Below are positions 53,074 through 61,596 of a stretch of 64,000 nucleotides of DNA, one piece after another; positions within the stretch are counted from its first letter, which is position 1, and every line of letters starts with the position of its first letter. The position numbers were made by a program, and so were the translations under genes. The stretch comes from Dyella sp. EPa41 (GTDB taxonomy: Bacteria > Pseudomonadota > Gammaproteobacteria > Xanthomonadales > Rhodanobacteraceae). The DNA lies in contig NZ_BCPR01000005.1 in the NCBI RefSeq assembly GCF_016586165.1, forward strand, positions 48,497 to 112,496. The letters run 5' to 3'. The notes under the pieces were generated by a model that saw only the letters and a list, made by a program, of their open reading frames with translations, did no database searches and was not told where the DNA came from.

Positions 53074-53559
53074 TCAATGTTCGTCCGACCCGGTCTTGCT
53101 CACCCGGATGCGGCGCGGCGTGGTTTCAGGACGTTTCGGAATGACGATCTGCAGTACGCCATTGCGCCCGGAGGCCGTGATGCCTTCCGGGTCGGCGCTA
53201 TCGGGCAGGGCGAAGCGCCTGTGAAAGGCGCCGTAGGAGCGTTCGATACGCGTGAATTGCTCGGTGTTCTGTTCGACCTCGGCCTTGCGCTCGCCTTTGA
53301 TGGTGAGCATGCCCTTGTCCATCTGCACCTCGATGGCATCCATTTCGACGCCCGGGATATCCGCGTACAGAACGAACCGATGTGCTTCTTCCTTGATGTC
53401 GACCCGGGGAGCCCATTGGCTGGTAACGATCGACGAATCGTCGGTCGAGGCCCGCGGGAACAGGCTGCCCTCGAAGACTCGGTCGAACAACTGCTTGATC
53501 GGATCCGTCGCCATCGCCTGGCGCGGCCACTCTGAAGGACGTATCAATTGGCTGCTCAT
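53074..53559 (-). CDS. Hsp20 small heat-shock protein
   Basis: 161 aa with GGAGG upstream. Alpha-crystallin domain (PRVDIKEEAHRFVLYADIPG, MDKGMLTIKGERKAEV, GAFHRRFALPDSADPEGITA) and a C-terminal LQIVIPKRPE with the anchoring I-V-I motif. The ribosome site can pair with ACCUGC just before it (a small hairpin with a bulged G), a weaker version of the thermometer upstream of the next gene; this is only a suggestion. Second of three in the cluster. Confidence 0.93.
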   Translation of the reverse strand: MSSQLIRPSEWPRQAMATDPIKQLFDRVFEGSLFPRASTDDSSIVTSQWAPRVDIKEEAHRFVLYADIPGVEMDAIEVQMDKGMLTIKGERKAEVEQNTEQFTRIERSYGAFHRRFALPDSADPEGITASGRNGVLQIVIPKRPETTPRRIRVSKTGSDEH

Positions 53560-53681
53560 GACAAAGACCTCCGCGGCAGGTAGTTATCACGAAAAAAAGC
53601 CTGCGCAGGGCGACAGGCGCACGCGCAGGCGTAAAAGTGCGTATGAGCCTCGCCACTGCGAGTGAGGCGAAATGAGGATGG

Positions 53682-54149
53682 TCAGGCAGCGACCTGCTGC
53701 TCAATCTGCCGGACGTTCGGCCGGGCGATGTCACTCGTGCCGATTTCGATTCGCCTGGGCTTCATCGCCTCCGGCAGTTCACGCTTCAGGTTGATGGTCA
53801 GCAGGCCATCGGCCAGCTGGGCGTCGCATACCTGCACGTGCTCGGCGAGTTCAAACCGGCGAACAAACGGGCGGCAGGCGATGCCTCGATGAAGGTATTC
53901 GCCCTCCGCATCGCTTTGGCGTTCGCCTTTGATGGAGAGCAGGTTGTCCTGCACGGAAATATCAATCTCATCACGCTTGAAACCGGCCACCGCCATCGTG
54001 ATCTGATAGCGATCCTCGGACAGCCTCATGGTGTCGAAAGGGGGCCAGTTGTCAGACTGCTGGGCCTGGGCCGCTTCAAGCAGCCCGAAAACGCGTTCAA
54101 AGCCGATGCTTGAACGATGAAGCGGTGAAAAATCAAGAACAGTGCGCAT
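53682..54149 (-). CDS. ibpA: Hsp20 small heat-shock protein, IbpA type
   Basis: 155 aa from ATG 54149, chosen because GAGGA lies eight bases upstream. Class A bacterial sHSP: MRTVLDFSPLHRSSIGFERV, YQITMAVAGFKRDEIDISVQ, NLLSIKGERQSDAEGEYLHR, GIACRPFVRRFELAEHVQV and LLTINLKRELPEAMKPRRIE with I-x-I near the end. Differs from the two other Hsp20 proteins and is first in transcription order. Expression is probably controlled by the RNA thermometer at 54152-54175. Confidence 0.94.
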   Translation of the reverse strand: MRTVLDFSPLHRSSIGFERVFGLLEAAQAQQSDNWPPFDTMRLSEDRYQITMAVAGFKRDEIDISVQDNLLSIKGERQSDAEGEYLHRGIACRPFVRRFELAEHVQVCDAQLADGLLTINLKRELPEAMKPRRIEIGTSDIARPNVRQIEQQVAA

Positions 54150-54151
54150 GG

Positions 54152-54175
54152 CCATATCCTCGTATGAGCAACATG
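54152..54175 (-). promoter_or_regulatory. ROSE-type RNA thermometer hairpin before ibpA
   Basis: mRNA CCAUGUUGCU - CAUACG - AGGAUAUGG. The left arm pairs with the right arm over nine base pairs including the Shine-Dalgarno AGGA, with one bulged G inside UUGCU, the conserved hallmark of ROSE elements. Heating would melt it and free the ribosome site. Confidence 0.8.
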
Positions 54176-55116
54176 GAAAGGGACTATTCGCCGCGCCGCG
54201 AACGGTCGCGGCAGGCTGGACCCGAAGCGTCCAGCGGGGTGGATTGTATGCACCCAAAAACCGTTTTCAAGCCCTCCGTTTCAGCATTTGTTTAGCCATC
54301 TAAACGCTCGTAAAAAAGCCACCTTTGCTGGAGGGTCAAGCAATCCACCACCGTCGATACCGCCACGGATCGAAGCTTCAGACGACCGCCCAAACATGCG
54401 CCTTGACGCTCAGCTGTGGGCGCCTGCGTGATCGGCAACACGTCGCCAGCACGGCCATATCCCCCACCAGCTGGCCTTGGGCATCATGTCTCGGGGCTAT
54501 TCGGGACTTCTGACCAGCATCTACGGAGTGAAACTTCCGTTCCGGCACCGATCGGTACCCACATGAATGTGGCAGCGCAGATTCGGGCAAAGAAAGGGCT
54601 CCCCGCCCCCCCCTATCATGCAGAGTCCCCAAGAGAGGTGGCGCCCTCCAAGTGGCGGGCTGATGCTGATCTTTGGCTCCTGCCAAGAGAGCGTGACACC
54701 AATCGCCAAGTTCCTTGGAGCACGCCTAATGATTCCTGGCGGCCAGCTTATGCTTTCCAGGCAATCACAATTTGGCCGTTTCGTCCAAATTACGGTTTTC
54801 CGCAACTGCGCGATCTCACATAGTTTGGCCGCAAGTGTCTCGCATAGTCTGACCACGCCATCCGAACAGATGACTTAACTTACTAAATTGATCCATACAG
54901 ACGATCCTCGGCGTCAAGCGCGATCACTGTGTGGAAAGACGTAGTCACTGGCTCCTCGGCGAAGCGTTCGCGCAGAGCATCGTGGAGCACTTCGTCGGGG
55001 GATCGTATGGACGATGACGCAGCGCATTGGCGGTCATAAATTGTGGAAGGTTTCGGTGGCGAGGACGATAGCTATGGCGTAGGGACGATGGGGCGTCTTG
55101 GCTGCTTCAGAGAAAA
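54176..55116. other. Long intergenic stretch
   Basis: About 940 bases with no gene I can support. The end near 54176 must hold the heat-shock promoter and the rest of the ROSE leader. A minus-strand open stretch ending at 54890 (reading DALRERFAEEPVTTSFHTVI, then ALDAEDRLYGSI) looks protein-like but has no start codon and could be a relic. Confidence 0.35.
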
Positions 55117-55719
55117 TCAATCGACGGCGTTGTTGATCGTCCATGCAACCAGCTGTGAACACAACTCATCGCCAGCTTTGCCAAAGGCAGATACGATGTT
55201 GGGCGTGGAGCTTGCCTCAGCGGGATATGTGACTTCAAATCTGTGCGTGGCAGTAATACGCATGGTCTTGGCTCGCACTAGTTGGGCGTCAAGGCGGATC
55301 ACTACTACAGGTTTTCCGTCCCGGTATTCTGTTTGAAAAGCGCGAAGGTCACTTGATAGAAAGTAGTCAGCCTGGAGGCCGTCCTTATCGCTGCTCGGTC
55401 CAGTGACACGACCGTCATCACGAAAGGCATCGATTAGTCGGTTACGCATCAAGTCGGGGGCGGCGTCACTCCATCGTGCGCCCTTGTACACGCTCATCAG
55501 GTCTCCTTCGGGTTGCACCACGATCCGCGACCCGTCGATCATCCGTTCGGCTCTGGGCGTATCGACGCGCAAGGACCAATTGACCTTAGGCGCTGGGCTA
55601 CGCGGCAGCGTCGCTCCAGGTAGGCGGTAGGTCTCCTGTGGAACCGGTTTGGGGAGCACTGAACACGCGCAGAGCAAAGCTATTGCCGTCATGACGACGA
55701 TTAGGGGCGTCGACCTCAT
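55117..55719 (-). CDS. ABC-type transport auxiliary lipoprotein (PqiC/MlaD-partner type)
   Basis: 200 aa. Lipoprotein signal MRSTPLIVVMTAIALLCACS with the lipid-modified Cys at 19 (LLCAC). Mature part fits the ABC_trans_aux family (YRLPGATLPRSPAPKVNWSL, LRVDTPRAERMIDGSRIVV, VYKGARWSDAAPDLMRNRLI). Outer-membrane-anchored partner of the MCE protein in lipid transport. ATG overlaps the mlaD-like stop. Confidence 0.88.
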   Translation of the reverse strand: MRSTPLIVVMTAIALLCACSVLPKPVPQETYRLPGATLPRSPAPKVNWSLRVDTPRAERMIDGSRIVVQPEGDLMSVYKGARWSDAAPDLMRNRLIDAFRDDGRVTGPSSDKDGLQADYFLSSDLRAFQTEYRDGKPVVVIRLDAQLVRAKTMRITATHRFEVTYPAEASSTPNIVSAFGKAGDELCSQLVAWTINNAVD

Positions 55720-56654
55720 GGTTCAAACTCCTTGCTTCCCTCACGACCGAGTAGGACGCCGGCTGGATTCTCATCGAGGCGGCGCGAGACACTGCGCAGC
55801 GAGCCCGCGGCACCTCGCAGTTCGCGTATTGCTGGTCCCAGCTCACTGAAACCCTGCAGGCCGCCGGTGATGGCCGCGTGGTTGTCGCTGAGGATGTGGT
55901 CAAACTCGGCGGCGGAGTGTTCCAGCGACGCCATCGCGTTGCGCGCACTGTCCAATGTGGCGCGCGCCTGGTTGTCAACCAGGCCATTTGCACTGCGGAC
56001 GAGTTGGCCCGTCTGCGCCAATGTCTCATTCGCCTGCCTGCTGGCCTGAGCCAGTTGCTGCAGAAGCAACCGGATGTCGTCACGCTCGGCCGCGACGGTC
56101 CCGGTGGCCTGATCGAGGTGCTCGAGCATATGGCTGACGTGCTCGGTATTCTCCGGTGACAACAGCACGTTGGCACGCTCAACTACCTCGTTGATATTGG
56201 TCACCAGATCTTCGCCGTTGGCGAGGATGCGGCTCAGTGGTGAAGGAGTGGCGATGATCACTGGAGGCTGACCGTCGTGCGATACGAGCAGTGGGCTGCC
56301 GGGGGAGCCGCCGCTGAGCTGGATGATGGAGAGGCCGGTAACACCGGTTAGGGTGAGCTTGGCATGTGTGTCTTGCCGCACAGGCGTATCACTGCCCACA
56401 CGGATGTGCGCCAACACCTTGCGCGGGTCCTTTGGGTCGAGTTTGAGTTGAGTGACGTCACCCACCTTGATGCCGTTGTATTGCACTGCGCTTCCCAGCG
56501 ACAGTCCGTTCACCGCCTCGTTGAACTCGACCTGGTATTCGGCGAACTGCCGGTCCGCGCTCGATTTGGCGAGCCACAATGCGAACAGCAGTGCGGCCAC
56601 GACCACGATCACCGTGAAAAGGCCGACAAGTACGTGATGAGCTCGCGTTTCCAT
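55716..56654 (-). CDS. MlaD-type MCE protein
   Basis: 312 aa. N-terminal membrane anchor (LVGLFTVIVVVAALLFALWL), then a single MCE domain (FNEAVNGLSLGSAVQYNGIK, VGDVTQLKLDPKDPRKVLAH, GVTGLSIIQLSGGSPGSPL) and a long helical tail (about 160-310) that could form a tunnel. Hexamer that carries phospholipids across the periplasm with the permease and ATPase encoded upstream. Confidence 0.92.
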   Translation of the reverse strand: METRAHHVLVGLFTVIVVVAALLFALWLAKSSADRQFAEYQVEFNEAVNGLSLGSAVQYNGIKVGDVTQLKLDPKDPRKVLAHIRVGSDTPVRQDTHAKLTLTGVTGLSIIQLSGGSPGSPLLVSHDGQPPVIIATPSPLSRILANGEDLVTNINEVVERANVLLSPENTEHVSHMLEHLDQATGTVAAERDDIRLLLQQLAQASRQANETLAQTGQLVRSANGLVDNQARATLDSARNAMASLEHSAAEFDHILSDNHAAITGGLQGFSELGPAIRELRGAAGSLRSVSRRLDENPAGVLLGREGSKEFEP

Positions 56655-56655
56655 C

Positions 56656-57471
56656 TCATGTCACTCTGGGGAATTGGTTGTAGTCGTTCGCCTCTTCGGC
56701 GGCGCGACCGCGCGGGCCGTGGAAGTACGATTGCACCCATGGGTCGGCGCACTGCGTCACTTCATTCAGCGGTCCGACGATCAGCACTTTCCGCTGTGAA
56801 AGTACGGCTACGCGATCGCATATGGTGTAGAGCGTGTCCAGATCGTGCGTGACGAGAAAGACCGTGAGTCCCAACGCGTCGCGCAGTGTCAGGATCAACT
56901 GGTCGAAGGCGGCCGCACTGATGGGATCCAGGCCTGCCGTCGGTTCGTCCAGGAAAAGGATGTCGGGATCGAGTGCCAGCGCGCGTGCCAGAGCCACGCG
57001 CTTCACCATGCCGCCGGACAGTTCGGAGGGAGATTTAGTCTCCGCACCCACGGGAAGGCCAACCAGTGCGAGCTTCAAGCCGGCGAGTTGCTGGGCATCG
57101 CGTCGTGAAAGGCCCGCGTGTTCGATCAGCGGCATCGCCACATTGTCCACGACGCTGAGCGAGGAGAACAGTGCACCATTCTGGAACAGGACGCCGAAAC
57201 GCCGCTCGATGCGCGAGCGCTGATCGGATGGCAGGCTAAGCAAGTCATGTCCAAAGACGTGGATACGCCCGGACGAGGGGCGGCGCAACCCGACGATGCT
57301 CCGCAGGAGTACCGACTTGCCCGTTCCCGATCCTCCGACCACGCCGAGGATTTCGCCCCGGTGGACGTCCAGGTCAAGATCTTGGTGAACGGCCTGTGCA
57401 CCGAAGCGGTTACCCAGACTGCGTACCTGGATGACGTCCTCGATCGCTTGGGGCTTGGCCGCCGCGCTCAC
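56656..57471 (-). CDS. MlaF-type ABC transporter ATPase
   Basis: 271 aa. Walker A GGSGTGKS (46-53), Q-loop LFQNGALFSSLSV, signature LSGGM, Walker B DILFLDEP, H-loop VTHD. The LFQ-ALFSSLSV form is typical of Mla/MCE ATPases. Powers lipid transport with the MlaE-like permease, whose stop overlaps this start by ATGA. Confidence 0.93.
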   Translation of the reverse strand: MSAAAKPQAIEDVIQVRSLGNRFGAQAVHQDLDLDVHRGEILGVVGGSGTGKSVLLRSIVGLRRPSSGRIHVFGHDLLSLPSDQRSRIERRFGVLFQNGALFSSLSVVDNVAMPLIEHAGLSRRDAQQLAGLKLALVGLPVGAETKSPSELSGGMVKRVALARALALDPDILFLDEPTAGLDPISAAAFDQLILTLRDALGLTVFLVTHDLDTLYTICDRVAVLSQRKVLIVGPLNEVTQCADPWVQSYFHGPRGRAAEEANDYNQFPRVT

Positions 57472-58631
57472 CAGCCCATCTCCATATAGAAGAGCGCAGC
57501 CAGGGCATCGAGGAGGATCACAACGAAAATGGATTGCACCACGCTCGACGTCGTGTGCTCACCGACCGATTCGGCGCTTCCGCTCACCTTGAAGCCTTCG
57601 AGGCAGCCGATCACCGCGATGAGGAAGGCGAATGCTGGCGCCTTCGCGATGCCGACCAGGAAGTGGCGTACGCCAACGTCGGACTTGATCAGGTTGACGA
57701 ACATCACCGGGGGAATGTCGAGCGTCAACGCGCACACCAGGCCACCCCCCGTGAGGCCGGCGATCATGGCCAGGAAAGTGAGCATCGGTAGCGAGGCCAG
57801 CATGGCAAGTACGCGGGGCAACACGAGCAGCTCCATGGGATCGAGGCCTATCGCGCGGATTGCGTCGATCTCCTCGTTTGCTTTCATGGAACCGATCTGC
57901 GCGGTGAAGGCGCTCGCCGTACGGCCACCCATAAGAATGGCGGTGAGCAGCACTGCGAATTCGCGAAGGAAGGAGAAGGCCACCAGATCCACCGTGTAGA
58001 CGGTGGCGCCAAAGTCCGCCAGCACCGTTGATCCAAGGAATGCGACCACGGCGCCCACCATGAAGGTGAGCAATGCCACGATGGGAACGGCATTCAGGCC
58101 GGTTTGTTCCATGTGCGACACCAGCGAGGTGACGCGCCAGCGCCGCGGGTGCCACATCGTATAAAAGAGGCGCTCCAGGGTGAGGCCAACGAAGCCAAGA
58201 AGACGAATCTGCTGATGCTGGATCGTCACCATGGTCATGCCGACACGCTCGAGCACGTTGGTTACGGTGTGGCTCTGATGCTGACTGTCGATCGCTCGAT
58301 CACCGGTTGCGGTCGCGGCAACTGCTCGCAACAGGTTCCTCTTTGCGCTCGGAAGGCTCTGGCCGATCCCGGCGACATCACTAGCTGATGACGTACGCAG
58401 CAACTTGCTTAGTAGAAATGCGCCGGAGGTGTCCAGCGAGCGCAGGCCGTTATAGTCAAATTCGACATCGGCAGTGATCGACGCCGTCATATCGCTTACC
58501 GCCTTCTGCAGCGAGGCATAGTGGGCTAGCGTCCACTCGCCGGTGGCATAGAGCCTAGGTGGCGACGACGCGGCGTCCAGCGTCAACCATTCCTGCGGCT
58601 GCGGATTCCGGGACATCGAGTCGCGGCTCAA
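57468..58631 (-). CDS. MlaE-type permease with N-terminal STAS domain
   Basis: 387 aa from a TTG at 58631 with GAGGAG upstream (overlapping the PAS gene stop). Residues 1-110 form a STAS-like domain (EWTLAHYASLQKAVSDMTAS, FDYNGLRSLDTSGAFLLSKL), fused to a MlaE permease (QTGLNAVPIVALLTFMVGAV, GRTASAFTAQIGSMKANEEI, DAIRAIGLDPMELLVLPRVL). The STAS part is the equivalent of MlaB joined to MlaE. Inner-membrane lipid transporter. Confidence 0.92.
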   Translation of the reverse strand: MSRDSMSRNPQPQEWLTLDAASSPPRLYATGEWTLAHYASLQKAVSDMTASITADVEFDYNGLRSLDTSGAFLLSKLLRTSSASDVAGIGQSLPSAKRNLLRAVAATATGDRAIDSQHQSHTVTNVLERVGMTMVTIQHQQIRLLGFVGLTLERLFYTMWHPRRWRVTSLVSHMEQTGLNAVPIVALLTFMVGAVVAFLGSTVLADFGATVYTVDLVAFSFLREFAVLLTAILMGGRTASAFTAQIGSMKANEEIDAIRAIGLDPMELLVLPRVLAMLASLPMLTFLAMIAGLTGGGLVCALTLDIPPVMFVNLIKSDVGVRHFLVGIAKAPAFAFLIAVIGCLEGFKVSGSAESVGEHTTSSVVQSIFVVILLDALAALFYMEMGW

Positions 58632-59035
58632 GGTGACTCCTCAAAGACGAGGGCGCAGCCGACGTGCCTCTTCTGACCATCGAAAAGCGGCACGGCCGCT
58701 CCTCTTACCTTCACCTCGTACCCATCAGGCCTTCGTACCATCCACAGACTCGAAGGCACGAATTCGCCATTCAGAACGGCTCGCGACAGGGGAAGATCGG
58801 TCGAAGGAAAGGGGCGATTTTCGGTGGTGAAGACTCCATATATCGCGCTGTAGTCCTGCGGATCGACGTCGGGACGCAGTTGGCCGTGGATGGCTATCGC
58901 CCGCTCATTAGCCAGCATTAGATGTCCCTTTTCATCCACAATGACGACGCCTTGCTGGAGGTCGCGAATGAAAGCAAGTTGAATGCTTCCCAGGGTCCAC
59001 GGCGATTCAAGAAGTGATCTGGTGACCGCATCCAT
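58628..59035 (-). CDS. Single PAS-domain protein
   Basis: 135 aa from ATG 59035 with GGAGGAAG upstream. One PAS domain (DLQQGVVIVDEKGHLMLANE, RAIAIHGQL, LWMVRRPDGYEVKVRGAAVP, LFDGQKRHVGCALVFEES). No output domain, so it may be a small regulator or sensor acting on a partner. Its stop overlaps the MlaE start, so it is translated with the lipid transporter. Confidence 0.82.
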   Translation of the reverse strand: MDAVTRSLLESPWTLGSIQLAFIRDLQQGVVIVDEKGHLMLANERAIAIHGQLRPDVDPQDYSAIYGVFTTENRPFPSTDLPLSRAVLNGEFVPSSLWMVRRPDGYEVKVRGAAVPLFDGQKRHVGCALVFEESP

Positions 59036-59075
59036 TTCTTCCTCCGTCTTGAGCAAATCGGAAGCCGATGAAAAG

Positions 59076-59906
59076 CTACTTGGGGAGAATGAAAGTGACC
59101 GTAAGCCGTAACCCCCAATCGGCACCCGAGTCGGGTGAGGCCATGAAACCTCTCACACCACCAGCCAAATTGATGGGCAGCCTTCCGAGGTGAAGCAGCT
59201 TGCCCACCGTAACGGTGACGGGAACCGTCCAACGCTGCCTTGCCTCCCAGTCATAGGTACTCTCCACTTTGACCGTATAGGTAACGGCAGAAGGCGTTGT
59301 GTACGCGACAAATGGTTCAACAAAGGTTTGACTCACATTTCCGCGCCGGCGCGTGCCATCGATGGACCAAAGATGATTCGCGTAGATTCCATATGTCCAA
59401 CCCGACGGCGTCTGACGAATGATGACGCCGGTGGGTCCCGCGCCCCATTTTTCGTGTCCGAGGCGGTCATCGGTGGCCAGAGGAATCAGGAAGGCCGGGC
59501 CAACGCCCCAGAGCACCCCATCGTCGGTTGGGAGCGAAGGGGATAGGAAGATGCTCTCAGTGGCATCTCCAAGACCAAACTCTGAAAGCTCATCCTTATA
59601 GATTCGATTTTGCTGGACGACAGGGATAACCGTGCGGGAGACGATGTTCCAATCGTCGTTGAGATGGAATGGAACTACCGGTATCAGGTTTGCGTAATAT
59701 CGATCACCGTTCAGCGCGCCAAGATGTTGATCGAAATTGAACTCAATCGGCATCGTGATGATGTCGGCTACAGGATTGGATATTTTCTTTGCGAGCTCCT
59801 GAGAGCTCGCCACTGCCTCTTTGGGGGCGTCTTGAGCCATGCAAGTCGCTCCAACAAGAATCATGCAAGTCAAAAGTGCAGAGAAAGGATACTTTCCATG
59901 TCGCAT
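59076..59906 (-). CDS. Outer-membrane beta-barrel transporter-like protein
   Basis: 276 aa with signal peptide (MRHGKYPFSALLTCMILVGA, cleavage near TCMA-Q). Alternating strands with FNFDQHLGALNGDRYYANLI, PVVPFHLNDDWNIVSRTVIP, GLGDATESIFLSPSLPTDDG, and a C-terminal WGLRLTVTFILPK ending typical of barrels. Matches the putative transporter/neuromedin U-like group found in Proteobacteria. 40 bases upstream of the PAS gene, possibly the first gene of the lipid-transport operon. Confidence 0.75.
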   Translation of the reverse strand: MRHGKYPFSALLTCMILVGATCMAQDAPKEAVASSQELAKKISNPVADIITMPIEFNFDQHLGALNGDRYYANLIPVVPFHLNDDWNIVSRTVIPVVQQNRIYKDELSEFGLGDATESIFLSPSLPTDDGVLWGVGPAFLIPLATDDRLGHEKWGAGPTGVIIRQTPSGWTYGIYANHLWSIDGTRRRGNVSQTFVEPFVAYTTPSAVTYTVKVESTYDWEARQRWTVPVTVTVGKLLHLGRLPINLAGGVRGFMASPDSGADWGLRLTVTFILPK

Positions 59907-59994
59907 GGGTCGTCCCTTGTAGGCGTGAGCCTTGCAGGCGCGCTGATGAGTCTGGATGCGACTGAGATACGTCGACCTGACTCGCCTGTCGAAA

Positions 59995-61596
59995 TCACCA
60001 AGCGACCGTCAACCGAACAAGCAGAACGTCTGCCTTGTCCTGTTGCGTCGCGACGCGCGCTGTCAATGGGTCGACAATGTGCTGATAGCTGGTGATGAAG
60101 CGGATGGCCGGTGTTATCGCGAAGTCATAGAAAACTTCAGCACCCTTCTCGTTCTTGACCTTTCGCGCTCCTCCGGTGAGGTATGCAACCGACTGTTTCA
60201 GATCATCGCTGATCTCGTTGAAGTAATAGCCAGCGCCGAAACTATCGTATGGACGAGCGTCGATGATTCCGTGCGCGATGACGTTGAGGCTTGCATCTCT
60301 CGTGATCGGATTCGTTCTAGAAGGCGCGTATCCAGCTCGCCCGAAGAGCGCCACGCCTCGAGGGACCTGGCCGGCCCGCATCTGGCGGGCCACGTCGTCG
60401 GGGGAATCACTCAAATAGACATATTGAGTGAAGTTGGCGATGAGGAAGGAGCTCCGGTTGCGATAGTTTTGCGGAAGGCCTTCTCGAGAGCCTCCCACAA
60501 GCCCGCCGACGGCAGCGGGTATTTCCGAAGGTGTCAGTGGTCCGTAGGGATCTTTCAGATCGATGTGACGCTGGTTCGACCAGTTGTATGCCGGCGCAAA
60601 TTGGCCTGGCAGTCCATCAACCTGATAGTTCAGCAGCGACATCAGATAGAGATTCACCTTATTGAAGGCGTGCTGCGCAAAGTTGTCTGCCTGCGTGTTT
60701 GGATCAAGAACACCACCGGCAAGCCCAAATTTGTCGGTCGGTGTCCAGGCCGCCAGCGCGGCGAGCGCGCTGGGGTTGTAGAAGTTGACCGTCATCGGGT
60801 TCTTGTTGAAGTTGAAATTTGCGAAGTAGTACTTGTAACTGTTTCCAATCATGGTCTGGTCGGGGATGAAGATGTCACTGATCTTTCCCACAACAAGGCT
60901 GAAGTGCCTGCTAAGCGCTTGCGCGACGTAGTACTCGGTGGCTTCCGTATCGTGGTAGAGCGTTGGCGCGGGATGTACGAGCCCGATGTAGGAAGGCACG
61001 CTCGCTCCCGCAGTAAACGTGTCTTCCGGTGGCGACCCATATCGCGACTGCAATGTGAGATGGAATACGCCGCCACTCCACAGCCCCGCTCGGCCGGAGT
61101 CGATGTTGAGCGATGTTTGAGCGCTTTGGACGAACGACTCGCCGGTCTTCAGGCCGCCGGACGTAACGTTCTGGTATGCACTTGTCGTGTAGAGGTCAAT
61201 GAAGACACCGTGCCGGGCCCAATCTGTTCGCGTGCCTCCCCAGTCCCCGGTGAGCTGGGTGCGGCTCCAGAAGTCTCCCGTTACCGTCCCTGGAACGCCA
61301 AAGACCGGCGCGTTGTTGAAGTACGGGAGCAAGCCGGGCGCATGATCCATCAGGGAAAGCTTGCCTCCACCCTCGGGCAGCCAGCGGGGATCGAGCGTCG
61401 CGGCAACATTGGTCGTCGCCGACTCCACGGACTGTCCATTGCCGGACGTCGCCGTATCCGCAAAGCACTCTCCGGCGTGCAGCGCGAGCAGGAGAAGAAT
61501 GAACTTGATGACGCGTGTCGACGGCCCCGAGCGTGAAGCCTTAGTCGGCGTGTTGACCGGTCGTCGAATCGCCGGCCCTGGGAACAGGTACGTCAT
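59995..61596 (-). CDS. oprB: OprB-family carbohydrate-selective porin
   Basis: 533 aa. Signal region VIKFILLLLALHAGECFA preceded by a longer basic N-terminus, so the true start may be slightly downstream. OprB features: LTGDWGGTRTDWARHGVFID, YVAQALSRHFSLVVGKISDI, PRGVALFGRAGYAPSRTNPI and a C-terminal aromatic (VRLTVAW). Outer-membrane channel. The ATG overlaps the CoA-transferase stop by ATGA, so its substrate may be the acid handled by that enzyme. Confidence 0.88.
   Translation of the reverse strand: MTYLFPGPAIRRPVNTPTKASRSGPSTRVIKFILLLLALHAGECFADTATSGNGQSVESATTNVAATLDPRWLPEGGGKLSLMDHAPGLLPYFNNAPVFGVPGTVTGDFWSRTQLTGDWGGTRTDWARHGVFIDLYTTSAYQNVTSGGLKTGESFVQSAQTSLNIDSGRAGLWSGGVFHLTLQSRYGSPPEDTFTAGASVPSYIGLVHPAPTLYHDTEATEYYVAQALSRHFSLVVGKISDIFIPDQTMIGNSYKYYFANFNFNKNPMTVNFYNPSALAALAAWTPTDKFGLAGGVLDPNTQADNFAQHAFNKVNLYLMSLLNYQVDGLPGQFAPAYNWSNQRHIDLKDPYGPLTPSEIPAAVGGLVGGSREGLPQNYRNRSSFLIANFTQYVYLSDSPDDVARQMRAGQVPRGVALFGRAGYAPSRTNPITRDASLNVIAHGIIDARPYDSFGAGYYFNEISDDLKQSVAYLTGGARKVKNEKGAEVFYDFAITPAIRFITSYQHIVDPLTARVATQQDKADVLLVRLTVAW

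Noticed and set aside
54416..54878. Open frames on both strands in the 54.2-55.1 kb gap
   Set aside because: No ribosome sites, no recognisable domain, overlapping each other; left as intergenic.
59956..61536. 526-aa plus-strand open frame
   Set aside because: Antisense shadow of the OprB porin gene.
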